Origin: JAUICS01 sp964384335
GTDB taxonomy: Bacteria; Pseudomonadota; Alphaproteobacteria; Micavibrionales; Micavibrionaceae
Direction: 5' to 3'
Assembly (NCBI GenBank): GCA_964384335.1
Contig: CAYLKN010000013.1
Location: forward strand, 1 to 53,207
DNA: 53,207 nt
Part shown: piece by piece, positions 33,670 to 42,524 of the stretch
Layout: each line of letters opens with the position of its first letter
How positions within the stretch are numbered: position 1 is the first letter of the stretch
Translations under genes and position numbers: made by a program
The notes under the pieces: generated by a model
Told to the model about the DNA's origin: nothing
What the model saw: the letters and a program-made list of their open reading frames with translations, nothing else
Database searches by the model: none

Positions 33670-35010
33670 ATGAATACAAATATTCCTTTATTTGAAAGTG
33701 TCACTGAGCTTTCATTCAGTCTCAAACGCACCCTTGAGGAAGTTTACGGGCGTATACGGGTGCGTGGTGAGCTGTCCAGAGTCAAGCTGCATAGCTCCGG
33801 TCATCTCTATTCCGATCTAAAAGACGACCAGTCTGTTTTGAACCTTGTTTGCTGGCGCAGTGTGGTTCAGAATCTTTCCGTTAAACCGGAAGAAGGGCTT
33901 GAAGTCATCTGTACCGGCAAAATTTCATCCTATCCGGCCCGATCAAATTATCAACTCATAATTGAATCGATTGAACTGGCCGGGGAAGGGGCCCTTCTTA
34001 AACTTCTGGAAGAGAGAAAACGAAAACTCTCCGCCGAAGGTGTGTTTGATCCCGCAAACAAAAAGCCTTTGCCTTTCCTTCCGGAATGCATAGGTGTCAT
34101 TACGTCTCCAACCGGTGCCGTAATCCGCGATATTATGCATCGTATTGACGACCGTTTTCCGCGACCTGCCCTGCTATGGCCCGTCAATGTCCAGGGCGCG
34201 AATGCGGCGCCCGAAATCATAAAGGCGATCCGTGGTTTTAATGCCCTTCCATACAATTCGAAACACAGGCCCGACCTTATTATTTTGGCGCGTGGCGGCG
34301 GTTCGCTTGAAGACCTGATGGCGTTTAACGAGGAGGACGTCGTGCGCGCAGTCGCCGCTTCTGAAATCCCGATTATCACTGCCGTCGGACACGAAACGGA
34401 TACGACACTTGTTGATTACGCCTCGGATATACGGGCGCCGACCCCCACCGGAGCTGCGGAAATTGCCGTACCTAAACGCATTGATATACATGCGGCGATT
34501 ATGGATCATGCCAGGCGCCTTTACGGGTCAATGACAAGACTCCTTGAGTTTCTGAAGCTTCAGGCGGACGGCCTGCACGGCAGGCTGGGTGATCCTCGCA
34601 GTAACCTGGATATAAAAACGCAAACGCTGGATAATTTTTCAGACAGACTGGATGTTGCTTATTCTTCATTTTTGAATCATAAACTCTCTCGTGTTGACGC
34701 AACCTATGCCCGTCTGGTGCACCCGAAAACCATGATAAAGATCTTGTCAGATCAAATTAAGGACAGGGAATACCGTCTTCATTACGCCGTCCGCCAAAGT
34801 CTGGAAAGAAAATTCTCGGATTTTAAAGCACTGGACCGTATGCTTGAAACCCTGTCATTTAAACGTGTTCTGGAACGCGGCTTTACAGTAATATGGGATG
34901 ATAAGAACAGGCCGGTTACAAGAGCAGATTTAGCCGAGAGTAACCAGTCAGTAAAAGTGGAATTTAAAAATTCAAAGCTGATAAAGGCCGTTCTTAAACC
35001 GGATGTATGA
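33670..35010 (+). CDS. xseA: Exodeoxyribonuclease VII large subunit
   Basis: A 446-residue protein. N-terminal OB-fold (about residues 10-110, RGELSRVKLHSSGHLYSDLKD) and nuclease core with GVITSPTGAVIRDI, RGGGSLEDLMAFNEEDVVRA and TAVGHETDTTLVDYASDIRAPTPTGAAE, followed by a coiled-coil-like region. It degrades single-stranded DNA with XseB, which is not in the window. Confidence 0.95.
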   Translation: MNTNIPLFESVTELSFSLKRTLEEVYGRIRVRGELSRVKLHSSGHLYSDLKDDQSVLNLVCWRSVVQNLSVKPEEGLEVICTGKISSYPARSNYQLIIESIELAGEGALLKLLEERKRKLSAEGVFDPANKKPLPFLPECIGVITSPTGAVIRDIMHRIDDRFPRPALLWPVNVQGANAAPEIIKAIRGFNALPYNSKHRPDLIILARGGGSLEDLMAFNEEDVVRAVAASEIPIITAVGHETDTTLVDYASDIRAPTPTGAAEIAVPKRIDIHAAIMDHARRLYGSMTRLLEFLKLQADGLHGRLGDPRSNLDIKTQTLDNFSDRLDVAYSSFLNHKLSRVDATYARLVHPKTMIKILSDQIKDREYRLHYAVRQSLERKFSDFKALDRMLETLSFKRVLERGFTVIWDDKNRPVTRADLAESNQSVKVEFKNSKLIKAVLKPDV

Positions 35011-35086
35011 CCGCTAATGCGTCCTGAACCCTGGCCCCGCGTAATTCGCTAGAATTCTTTCTCTATCTCAAGTAACGTTAAGTGTT

Positions 35087-35596
35087 ATGAACCTTAAAGA
35101 TATACTTGATAAGATGGGTGTTCCCTACGTGATGGGGCCCTATGAGACAAAACTCTGGACCCATACAGATCCGGAAAAGGAAATCACTGTAAGTGCCGAT
35201 ATTGCCATGAATCCGGACGGTGATGAGCTTGAAAGCCAGATTGTTTTTTTCTATGAAAAACCGCCGGAAGGAAAAAAATCTACTGATCTGGTATTTAAAA
35301 GCGTTGCACGTCCGAAAACTCAGGAAAAGTGGGGTTTTGCGAGGCTTGATATCAATGGCGAAAATTTCATGGAAAAAGTTCCGGACTGGGAAAAAAATAC
35401 GTGTGATTTTTTCCGTGTGTGTTGCCAGGTGATCCTGAAAGGTGAAATACCCGATATCGAGGAAATACTGGACGACGAATTTTTTAAAGGCGGGCGCTAC
35501 AGAAGCGGCAGGGGCGGTGGTGGCGGCGGTCGTAAAATGGCAATGAAAAGCGTTGGCGGATCACCGCCTGCGACAAAGCCGGGAGGCATGCGCTAA
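35087..35596 (+). CDS. Conserved hypothetical protein with RGG-like C-terminus
   Basis: A 169-residue soluble protein. Residues 1-135 form an unrecognised domain (YVMGPYETKLWTHTDPEKEI, WGFARLDINGENF). The last 30 residues are Gly/Arg/Lys-rich (RYRSGRGGGGGGRKMAMK), a composition seen in RNA-binding tails. It lies between xseA and the tRNA-Leu gene. Confidence 0.65.
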   Translation: MNLKDILDKMGVPYVMGPYETKLWTHTDPEKEITVSADIAMNPDGDELESQIVFFYEKPPEGKKSTDLVFKSVARPKTQEKWGFARLDINGENFMEKVPDWEKNTCDFFRVCCQVILKGEIPDIEEILDDEFFKGGRYRSGRGGGGGGRKMAMKSVGGSPPATKPGGMR

Positions 35597-35628
35597 AATA
35601 AATTGCTTTCATAAATTTGCCAAACTGT

Positions 35629-35657
35629 TTGATTTTGCTTATTGTTTCTAGTATTAA
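35629..35657 (+). promoter_or_regulatory. Probable promoter of tRNA-Leu
   Basis: TTGATT (35629-35634), 17-base spacer, TATTAA (35652-35657); the start would fall about 20 bases before the mature tRNA. Confidence 0.45.
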
Positions 35658-35684
35658 GAATAACCTTGGGGTAAAAAGCATCAT

Positions 35685-35771
35685 GCCCAGATGGCGGAAC
35701 TGGTAGACGCGCTAGCTTCAGGTGCTAGTGGCCGCAAGGCCGTGGAGGTTCAAGTCCTCTTCTGGGCACCA
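35685..35771 (+). tRNA. tRNA-Leu(CAG)
   Basis: Acceptor arms GCCCAGA and TCTGGGC pair fully; the anticodon stem CTAGC/GCTAG encloses the loop TTCAGGT with anticodon CAG. A long variable arm (TGGCCGCAAGGCCG) marks it as class II, as leucine tRNAs are. The T arm contains GTTCAAGTC. The CCA end is encoded (35769-35771). Confidence 0.97.
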
Positions 35772-35799
35772 TTATAAATTAAAAAAGTGAACGGGAAAA

Positions 35800-36411
35800 A
35801 TGTCTTATACCTTGCACCTTAATGATCTTCCGGATGATCTGCAGCTTGGCAATTCCATTGCGGTGGACAGTGAAACGATGGGCCTCCTGCCCTGGCGGGA
35901 CAGGCTGTGCGTGGTCCAGCTTTCGTCAGGAGACGATCATGCTCACATAATTCAATTCAAAGCCGGAAATTACGAAGCGCCGAATCTTAAAAAAATTCTG
36001 CTTGATAAGGAAGTCCTGAAGATATTTCACTACGCACGTTTTGATATGGCCGTTTTTCAAAAATATCTGGGTGTTGTTTCGGAACCTGTCTATTGCACGA
36101 AAATAGCATCAAGGCTTTGCCGGACATTTACCGACAGGCATGGTTTAAGAGACCTTTGCCGCGATCTTCTGGGGGTTGATGTCAGCAAGGAAAAACAATC
36201 CTCCGATTGGGGTGCCTCAGAACTCAGCCGTGAACAACTGGCCTATGCGGCGAATGATGTTTTGTATCTTCACCGTATTAAAGATAAACTGGAAGAAATT
36301 TTAATAAGGGAAGGTCGGCAGCAGATAGCGCACGAATGCCATGATTTTCTTAAAACGCGAGTGGCGGTCGATCTTGCCGGCTGGCCAGACTGGGATATTT
36401 TTGCACATTAA
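35800..36411 (+). CDS. rnd: Ribonuclease D (short, exonuclease domain only)
   Basis: A 203-residue DEDDy 3'-5' exonuclease: Exo I with AVDSETMGL, Exo II around FHYARFDMAVFQKYL, Exo III with YAANDVLYL. The C-terminal HRDC domains of Escherichia coli RNase D are absent, as in many alphaproteobacteria. It matures tRNA 3' ends; it directly follows a tRNA gene and precedes kdsD. Confidence 0.9.
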   Translation: MSYTLHLNDLPDDLQLGNSIAVDSETMGLLPWRDRLCVVQLSSGDDHAHIIQFKAGNYEAPNLKKILLDKEVLKIFHYARFDMAVFQKYLGVVSEPVYCTKIASRLCRTFTDRHGLRDLCRDLLGVDVSKEKQSSDWGASELSREQLAYAANDVLYLHRIKDKLEEILIREGRQQIAHECHDFLKTRVAVDLAGWPDWDIFAH

Positions 36412-36434
36412 AGCGTTGTTTAAAGGAATTCATA

Positions 36435-37457
36435 ATGACTAAAGTTCAGCCCATACATCAGTCAAAACTTGCAACAAGCCGGGACCAGGCGCTGGCCTAT
36501 GCAAGAAAGGTGCTTCAGATGGAAATCGAAGGACTGAACAAGTTGATTGACGCTCTTGACGGTGAATTTATCAAGGCGACTGAAAAAATTGAAGAGATGA
36601 AGGAAAGCCGTTCCGGCCGCCTTATTGTGGCCGGAATTGGCAAAAGCGGGCATATTGCAAGAAAAACGGCGGCAACACTGTCATCCACCGGTACCCCTGC
36701 CTTTTTTGTTCATCCCGGGGAGGCCAGCCATGGTGATCTCGGCATGATCACCGGGCAGGATATTGTAATTATAATGTCAAACTCAGGCGAGAATACAGAG
36801 CTTTCCGATCTTATTTTTTACACAAGACGCTATTCAATTCCCCTTATTGGCATGACAAGCAATCCGAACAGCACGCTGGCGAAATACGCGGACATAAAAC
36901 TTATTATTCCAAAAGTGGATGAGGCATGCCCGAACGGCCTGGCACCCACGACCTCAACCACAATGATGCTGGCTTTCGGAGATGCGCTGGCCGTAACGCT
37001 GCTGGCACGTATGGAGTTATCACCCGACCAGTACAAAGTTTTTCATCCGGGTGGAAAGCTTGGAAAAAAACTCATGAAAGTACACGAAATCATGCGTACC
37101 GGTGATGAACTTCCCATCGTTTCAGGGGACATTACAATGGACAGGGGATTACTCGTCATGACTGAAAAAAATATGGGCTCCCTGCTTGTTTTAAACAAAA
37201 ACGGCTCTTTGAAGGGGATCATTACGGACGGTGACTTGAAAAGACATATGAGCCCCGACCTTCTTCAAAAAAGTGTCATTGAAATTATGAGCGACAACCC
37301 GAAAACAATTCGTGAAGACGCACTGGCCGCCGAGGCAATCGAAATCATGACAACCCGATATGCTAACCCTATTACAAGTCTTGTTGTCGTTGATGCACAG
37401 GACAGAGTTAAAGGGATAATCCGTTTGCAGGACTGTATGCAGGCAGGGATAGCATGA
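36435..37457 (+). CDS. kdsD: Arabinose-5-phosphate isomerase
   Basis: A 340-residue enzyme (KdsD/KpsF type) making D-arabinose 5-phosphate, the precursor of Kdo. The SIS domain shows GIGKSGHIARKTAATLSSTG and SNSGENTELSDL; two CBS domains fill the C-terminus (from about residue 215). An AAGGAA precedes the ATG. It overlaps lptC by four bases. Kdo is used for LPS and, through kpsC, for a capsule linker. Confidence 0.93.
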   Translation: MTKVQPIHQSKLATSRDQALAYARKVLQMEIEGLNKLIDALDGEFIKATEKIEEMKESRSGRLIVAGIGKSGHIARKTAATLSSTGTPAFFVHPGEASHGDLGMITGQDIVIIMSNSGENTELSDLIFYTRRYSIPLIGMTSNPNSTLAKYADIKLIIPKVDEACPNGLAPTTSTTMMLAFGDALAVTLLARMELSPDQYKVFHPGGKLGKKLMKVHEIMRTGDELPIVSGDITMDRGLLVMTEKNMGSLLVLNKNGSLKGIITDGDLKRHMSPDLLQKSVIEIMSDNPKTIREDALAAEAIEIMTTRYANPITSLVVVDAQDRVKGIIRLQDCMQAGIA

Positions 37458-38167
37458 CGGAAAACAGTTCAAAAACAGAGCAGCCAAAGCGGCAGGAAGA
37501 CAGATTACATCTGTTTTCAAGAGTCAGTTTCAAAAAACGCAAAGAAAGAGCCGTTGGCGCAATTTCGGGGGCATTTTCGAAAAGACTGATCAGCTTTGCA
37601 AAGATGAGTGTGCCACTTGCCGCTGTCGGCCTGGTCGCAATCCTTATCACTCTTTCGAACAGCCAGGAAACGATAAGCAATATTTCACCGGATACAAGTT
37701 TACTGAAAGAAAAAAATATTCAGAACGAGTTGACGGAAGCAAAATTCGAAAGTCTTGATAACCAGAACAGGCCCTATAAAATTAAAGCGAAACGCGCCGT
37801 GCAAACACCGAATAATCCCGAGCTTGTGAATCTGGAATATCCCAGCGCGGAAATACAGTTTGACAAACAAAACACGCTTGCTGTTGAAGCAAAAAAAGGG
37901 GAGTACACGCAGGATGAACAACAATTAAGGCTTGAGGGTGATGTTGTTTTGGAACAGGGGGAAGGGCACATTTTCAGAGCGAATGATCTTCATATTGATT
38001 TAAAAGGCAATACTTTACACTCGGAACAAAAAGTTTCAGCATCCGGCCCTGACGGGTATCTGGAGGCAGAGGGGGTGTGGGCCAGTAAGGACAATAACCA
38101 TCTTGTGTTTAAAGGTCCGGCAAAGCTTGTTGTACAAAAACAGGATAAAAAGTTTTTCGTCCCCTGA
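37454..38167 (+). CDS. lptC: LPS export protein LptC
   Basis: A 237-residue protein with a cytoplasmic N-terminus, one membrane helix at about residues 51-68 (SVPLAAVGLVAILITLS) and a periplasmic beta-rich domain of the LptC type (DNQNRPYKIKAKRAVQ). It links the LptB2FG transporter to LptA. Its ATG overlaps the kdsD stop, and its stop overlaps the lptA start. Confidence 0.85.
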   Translation: MTENSSKTEQPKRQEDRLHLFSRVSFKKRKERAVGAISGAFSKRLISFAKMSVPLAAVGLVAILITLSNSQETISNISPDTSLLKEKNIQNELTEAKFESLDNQNRPYKIKAKRAVQTPNNPELVNLEYPSAEIQFDKQNTLAVEAKKGEYTQDEQQLRLEGDVVLEQGEGHIFRANDLHIDLKGNTLHSEQKVSASGPDGYLEAEGVWASKDNNHLVFKGPAKLVVQKQDKKFFVP

Positions 38168-39009
38168 TGAAACCTGCCATTTTTTTCAATTTACTCCTTT
38201 TTCTTACGGTCATGGTACCGCATGGAGTCAAGGCACAGAATGGCGGGAGCAATTCTTCTGGACAAAAGAACCCGGTTGAAATTACCGCAGACAACACTCT
38301 GAAATGGGACAGGGAAAAACGTCAGTATACGGCTGAAGGCAATGTCAAGGTTGTTCAGGGTGAATCGGAAATCAGTGCGGATAAGGTAATCGCGTCATAC
38401 CGTGAAAACGAAGATGGGGATACGCAGATAATGCAATTAACGGCAATCGGAAACGTGGTTATTACACATACCGATAATAGAGCCGTCGGACAAAAGGCAA
38501 CCTATCTTCTTGACGAGGGAAAAGCAGTTCTTATTGGGGATAATCTAGAATTAAGCAGTCCCGAACATACTGTTACCGCAAAGGAGAGTTTCACATACTG
38601 GATCGAACAAGGACGGCTTAAGGCAAAGGGGAATGTTCTGGTTAATGCGGATCAAAACTCGATTGAAGCGCAGGAAATAGAAGCTTTTTTCGAAGCCGAC
38701 GACAAAGGCAGGCGTACTTTGAAACGGGCGGAGGCAAAAGGAGATGTGGTTATCATAACGCTTAAGGAGATGATAACCGGCAGTGAAGGGTTTTACGATG
38801 CAAGAAAAAATAGTGCCGAGCTAAAAGGTGACGTCCGAATTAAAAGAGGGCAAAACTTCCTGACCGGATCAAAAGCATCCGTCGATCTCAAAACCAATAT
38901 CAGTAAACTTTATGGCGGTAAGGGTGAAAACAACAGGGTTAAAGGTATTTTTTACCCGGGTAGCGACGGTTTTAAGAATATTACAGATAATGCCAGTACA
39001 AGCCAGTAG
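38167..39009 (+). CDS. lptA: LPS transport periplasmic protein LptA
   Basis: A 280-residue protein with a signal peptide (FFNLLLFLTVMVPHGVKA) and an OstA/LptA domain: VEITADNTLKWDREKRQYTAEGNVKVVQG and repeated strands to the end. It forms the periplasmic bridge for LPS. It is longer than Escherichia coli LptA (185), with an extended repeat region. lptB, which normally follows, is missing; the next gene is convergent thiD. Confidence 0.88.
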   Translation: MKPAIFFNLLLFLTVMVPHGVKAQNGGSNSSGQKNPVEITADNTLKWDREKRQYTAEGNVKVVQGESEISADKVIASYRENEDGDTQIMQLTAIGNVVITHTDNRAVGQKATYLLDEGKAVLIGDNLELSSPEHTVTAKESFTYWIEQGRLKAKGNVLVNADQNSIEAQEIEAFFEADDKGRRTLKRAEAKGDVVIITLKEMITGSEGFYDARKNSAELKGDVRIKRGQNFLTGSKASVDLKTNISKLYGGKGENNRVKGIFYPGSDGFKNITDNASTSQ

Positions 39010-39077
39010 GGAAATACCGTTCCTGTGTTTTGAATAAAAGTCCTGTACGTTCTTATCTTTTTTGCATCCTTAAATTA

Positions 39078-39887
39078 TCAGTGTCGCCAGTTATGGATTA
39101 AAGGACCGTGACCTTGGCCGATTTTGTTATTTTTTGAGGCTTCCAGTGCTTCGCTCACATATTCTTTGCCTTTCCTGCATGCGCTGGATAATCCTTCTCC
39201 CTTTGCAAGATATACGGCGATGGCAGAAGAAAGCGTACACCCTGTACCGTGTGTGTTCTCTGTGTGTATGCGTTTGCATGTAAATTTGTCAAATCCTTGT
39301 GGGTCAAACAGATAATCTGTGCAGTCCTCTCCCGCCATATGTCCGCCTTTCAAGAGAATGGCAGACTGTCCCAGTTTATTTTCGATTTCGGCCCTGAGCG
39401 ATTCGGGATCTTCAATGACGTTTTTAAGCCTTTCCGGCTCAATACCTGTTAACGCCTGCATTTCAGGAATATTTGGTGTGATAAGTGTTGCAATGGGAAA
39501 CAGGTCCTGTGTCATGCTGTGCAGTATGCCGTCACTGGTGAGATTGTCTCCACTTTGTGCCACAAGTACAGGATCAAGGACAACATATTGGGGCTTGTAT
39601 TTTTGCAATACTTCTGTAACGGCCTTACAGATATCAATACTGCCAAGAAGGCCTATTTTAACTGCGTCTACTTCGATATCCCGAAATACGGAATCAATCT
39701 GCCTTTCAACAAATTCTGCAGGTAAGGGGTGAACGTCCTGAACACCTGTCGTATTCTGTGCCGTCAAGGTTGTAATACATGCCATGCCGTAGGCATCAAG
39801 CGCTCCGAAAGTTTTCAGATCGGCCTGAATACCCGCTCCGCCGCTTGGGTCGGAACCTGCAATGGACAGTAATTTAGGATGTTTCAT
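39078..39887 (-). CDS. thiD: Hydroxymethylpyrimidine (phosphate) kinase
   Basis: A 269-residue ribokinase-fold enzyme phosphorylating HMP and HMP-P. Start MKHPKLLSIAGSDPSGGAGI at ATG 39887; SGGAGIQADLKTFGA and NTHGTGCTLSSAIAVYLA (catalytic Asn/Gly region) are present. The reading frame continues upstream inside thiE, but family alignment sets this start, a 14-base overlap with thiE. Confidence 0.93.
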   Translation of the reverse strand: MKHPKLLSIAGSDPSGGAGIQADLKTFGALDAYGMACITTLTAQNTTGVQDVHPLPAEFVERQIDSVFRDIEVDAVKIGLLGSIDICKAVTEVLQKYKPQYVVLDPVLVAQSGDNLTSDGILHSMTQDLFPIATLITPNIPEMQALTGIEPERLKNVIEDPESLRAEIENKLGQSAILLKGGHMAGEDCTDYLFDPQGFDKFTCKRIHTENTHGTGCTLSSAIAVYLAKGEGLSSACRKGKEYVSEALEASKNNKIGQGHGPLIHNWRH

Positions 39888-40494
39888 GTACGGCCGCCAG
39901 CCACTTCCGGGCTTGATTTTCAGGATTTTCAGACTGAAGAATATCGCCAATACAGGCGATCGTGTCCGCGCCGTATGCCAGAACATCTTTTACATTTTCA
40001 AGACGTATGCCGCCGATCGCAACAAGAGGAATGCCGTTTGTGAGAGATTTCCATTCCCTGATACGGTCAAGGCCTTGGGGCTTAATCGTCATTTGTTTTG
40101 CAATAGGATGAAATATAGGTCCCAGCGCAATGTAATCCGGATCATAACTAAGAGCATTTTCAAGCTCTTTATGATTATGAGTGCTGATTCCGAATTTTAT
40201 GCCTGATTTCTTTATGGCTTTAACATCTGCGGATTCTAGGTCCTCCTGGCCGAGATGAACGTATAATCCGCCACACTTGATGGCGCATTTCCAGTAATCA
40301 TTAATGACGATGGTTGCATCGTATTTTTTTTGAATATCTATTGCCGTTTTGATTTGGTTTTCCAAATCGGGTCCGGATTTGTTTTTTATCCTCAGCTGAA
40401 CAAAGCTGACCCCTAAAGGCAGAAGGCGTTCAACCCAGGTAACATCATCCACAATCGGGTAGAATTTATGAGGTAATGCCGGTTTTATTGTCAT
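39874..40494 (-). CDS. thiE: Thiamine phosphate synthase
   Basis: A 206-residue TIM-barrel enzyme joining HMP-PP and the thiazole phosphate. Seen: FVQLRIKNKS, INDYWKCAIKCGGLYVHLGQEDL, GISTHN, LGPIF and VAIGGIRLENVKDVLAYGAD. The usual TxTK segment reads HPIAKQMTIKPQG, somewhat divergent. ATG 40494 is chosen; a 29-base overlap with thiG. Confidence 0.88.
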   Translation of the reverse strand: MTIKPALPHKFYPIVDDVTWVERLLPLGVSFVQLRIKNKSGPDLENQIKTAIDIQKKYDATIVINDYWKCAIKCGGLYVHLGQEDLESADVKAIKKSGIKFGISTHNHKELENALSYDPDYIALGPIFHPIAKQMTIKPQGLDRIREWKSLTNGIPLVAIGGIRLENVKDVLAYGADTIACIGDILQSENPENQARKWLAAVHETS

Positions 40495-41275
40495 TTTCGT
40501 AGTGCCAAAAAGGTTGATCAATCAAGGGACTTGAGGCCTGGGCGTTTTTATGCGGGGCAATCATTCCGTTTTCATGTGCCTTGCGCCCCGCTGTGATGGC
40601 CAGAGAGAATGCAAGCGCCATTTCAGCGGGGTTCCCGGCCTGCGCAATTGCCGTGTTGATAAGCAGGGCGTCATATCCCATCTCCATTATCTGTGCGGCA
40701 TGGGAAGGTTTTCCGATGCCTGCGTCAACAATCAATGTCGTTTCCGGAAAACGATCGCGAAGACGTTCCAGATCCTGAATGTAAACAGGGCCTTGCCCTG
40801 TGCCGATAGGCGCAGCAAGCGGCATGAGTATGTCAAGTCCGGCTTCCTCAACAAGCTTCCTGCATACAACAATGTCGGGAGATGTATACGGAAATACTTT
40901 AAATCCTCTTTTTACAAGTTCTTTTGCCGACTGAATCAAAAGCACGGGATCCGGAAAGAGGGTGTAATCATCGCCGATGGCTTCGAGTTTTATCCAGTTT
41001 GTTTCAAATATTTCCCGCGCCATTTCAGAGACAGTAATGATTTCATTCTGCGAAAAACAGCCGGATGTGTTCGGCAGGATATTCACGCCTGTGGACTTAA
41101 GTGTTTTAAGGAAGTTACTGGTGTCCTGTTCTTTCACTCTGGATCGTCTAAGCGATACGGTTGCAATTTCCGCACCTGAAAACTTGATTGAGCGCACAAT
41201 GTCCTCCAGCGCGGGGTATCTCGCCGTTCCGATCAGAAGACGCGAGTTAAAATTCCGGCCGTCAAGATAAAACAT
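40466..41275 (-). CDS. thiG: Thiazole synthase
   Basis: A 269-residue ThiG making the thiazole ring from deoxyxylulose phosphate, dehydroglycine and ThiS thiocarboxylate. Start FYLDGRNFNSRLLIGTARYP; the catalytic Lys is in NWIKLEAIGDDYTLFPDP; PLAAPIGTGQG and VDAGIGKPSHAAQIMEMGYDALL are typical. It follows thiS by two bases. Confidence 0.95.
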   Translation of the reverse strand: MFYLDGRNFNSRLLIGTARYPALEDIVRSIKFSGAEIATVSLRRSRVKEQDTSNFLKTLKSTGVNILPNTSGCFSQNEIITVSEMAREIFETNWIKLEAIGDDYTLFPDPVLLIQSAKELVKRGFKVFPYTSPDIVVCRKLVEEAGLDILMPLAAPIGTGQGPVYIQDLERLRDRFPETTLIVDAGIGKPSHAAQIMEMGYDALLINTAIAQAGNPAEMALAFSLAITAGRKAHENGMIAPHKNAQASSPLIDQPFWHYENDNKTGITS

Positions 41276-41277
41276 GC

Positions 41278-41481
41278 TTATCCACCCTGCATTGCCTCCA
41301 GTATTTCAAGACGGTCGTTTTCTTTCAGAACAATTTCTGCGTGACGGGCTTTGGGGACAAACTGACAGTTTAAAGCGACTGCGGCGCCGTGTTTATAAGC
41401 GTCTCTGTCTTCCATGACATCCTGAATGGTTAGCGGTGTTTTTTCAAAAAGATAGGAATCCCCGTTAATGTATAATTTCAT
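41278..41481 (-). CDS. thiS: Sulfur carrier protein ThiS
   Basis: A 67-residue ubiquitin-fold protein ending in the required Gly-Gly (EAMQGG). Middle block HGAAVALNCQFVPK is typical. ATG 41481 is chosen to match the usual length; ATG 41490 is possible. It overlaps the end of thiO. ThiF, which activates ThiS, is not in this operon. Confidence 0.92.
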   Translation of the reverse strand: MKLYINGDSYLFEKTPLTIQDVMEDRDAYKHGAAVALNCQFVPKARHAEIVLKENDRLEILEAMQGG

Positions 41482-42508
41482 CATGCTCATCTTTGCTTAC
41501 ATACTTATCAAATTCTTTCGGAATACTTTGATTTTCAAGGTAGGAAATAATTATCTCTGACATTAAAGGGGCCATTAAAAATCCGTGACGGTATAATCCG
41601 TTGCAATGCAAAATGTGCAGATGGTTTTCATTTTTGAATTTGACTTTCGGCTTGTTATCGGGATAGGCAGGGCGTAATCCGGCATCCATGCTTATAATCT
41701 CGCTTTCCAGTGCAAGGCTTGTAAGACTTGCAAATCCGGTGAGCAATTCAAGGACAGAGCGCGTTGTAACGCTCTCATCCATATTATCTTCTATCATGGA
41801 TGCGCCCACGACATAATGGTGGTTACCCTGCGGAACGACATAAAAGGGATAACGCGGGTGCATAAGGCGAATACAGTGCTTTAGTTCCAGTTCCTGACAG
41901 CGTACAAGAATACGTTCGCCTTTTACCGCTCTTAATCGGGGCTCTTGAACAAAAGCACCTCTGCAGTCAATGATAGTATCAAAGCCTCTGTCTGGCAGGT
42001 CTGCAAAATTGACTCTTTCATCGCAACTGACAAAACGTTTCTGAACAAACTGTCTCATTCTGGTAAGGGCCTGCGCAGTTTCAATGTATGCTTCATCCGG
42101 AATCCAGTACGCCTCTGCGAAACGCGGGTTGATATGCCGTTCGTTTTTTATAAGGTCTTCCAACCTCATTTTCTCATAGGAATGCTCAGGCAAATGTGTC
42201 AGGAACCGTTTCAGCAAAGCCTGATCCTGCGGGTTTGCCATGACAAGTGTTCCGTTATCCTTGAACAGAAACCCCAGAGATTCGGAAAGCTCCCTCCAGA
42301 ATGGAAGACTGTATTGAAATGCAAGTTTTTGGGCATGCGGGTCGAGCGTATCGGATTCCGAATAAGGAGCCAGCATTCCTCCGGCACAGCGGCTTGCGGG
42401 TTTGCGTGTCGGATCATCGAAAAGCGTAACTTTGTCAAAGCCCTTTCTTGCCAGTTTTATGGCACAGCATAACCCCATAACGCCAAGACCGACGACCGCA
42501 ATATTCAT
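41465..42508 (-). CDS. thiO: Glycine oxidase ThiO
   Basis: A 347-residue FAD enzyme of the D-amino-acid-oxidase family giving the iminoacetate needed by ThiG. N-terminal dinucleotide loop VVGLGVMGLCCAIKLARKG and GASMIEDN near residue 245 are seen. ATG 42508 is chosen because it starts at the Rossmann strand; a longer frame begins at 42559 inside thiC. Use of ThiO rather than ThiH points to aerobic life. Confidence 0.88.
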   Translation of the reverse strand: MNIAVVGLGVMGLCCAIKLARKGFDKVTLFDDPTRKPASRCAGGMLAPYSESDTLDPHAQKLAFQYSLPFWRELSESLGFLFKDNGTLVMANPQDQALLKRFLTHLPEHSYEKMRLEDLIKNERHINPRFAEAYWIPDEAYIETAQALTRMRQFVQKRFVSCDERVNFADLPDRGFDTIIDCRGAFVQEPRLRAVKGERILVRCQELELKHCIRLMHPRYPFYVVPQGNHHYVVGASMIEDNMDESVTTRSVLELLTGFASLTSLALESEIISMDAGLRPAYPDNKPKVKFKNENHLHILHCNGLYRHGFLMAPLMSEIIISYLENQSIPKEFDKYVSKDEHDEIIH

Positions 42509-42524
42509 TAGTTCTGCCTGCTTG

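Noticed and set aside
40550..41179. 209-codon frame opposite thiG
   Set aside because: It is entirely antisense to thiG, which has all family motifs.
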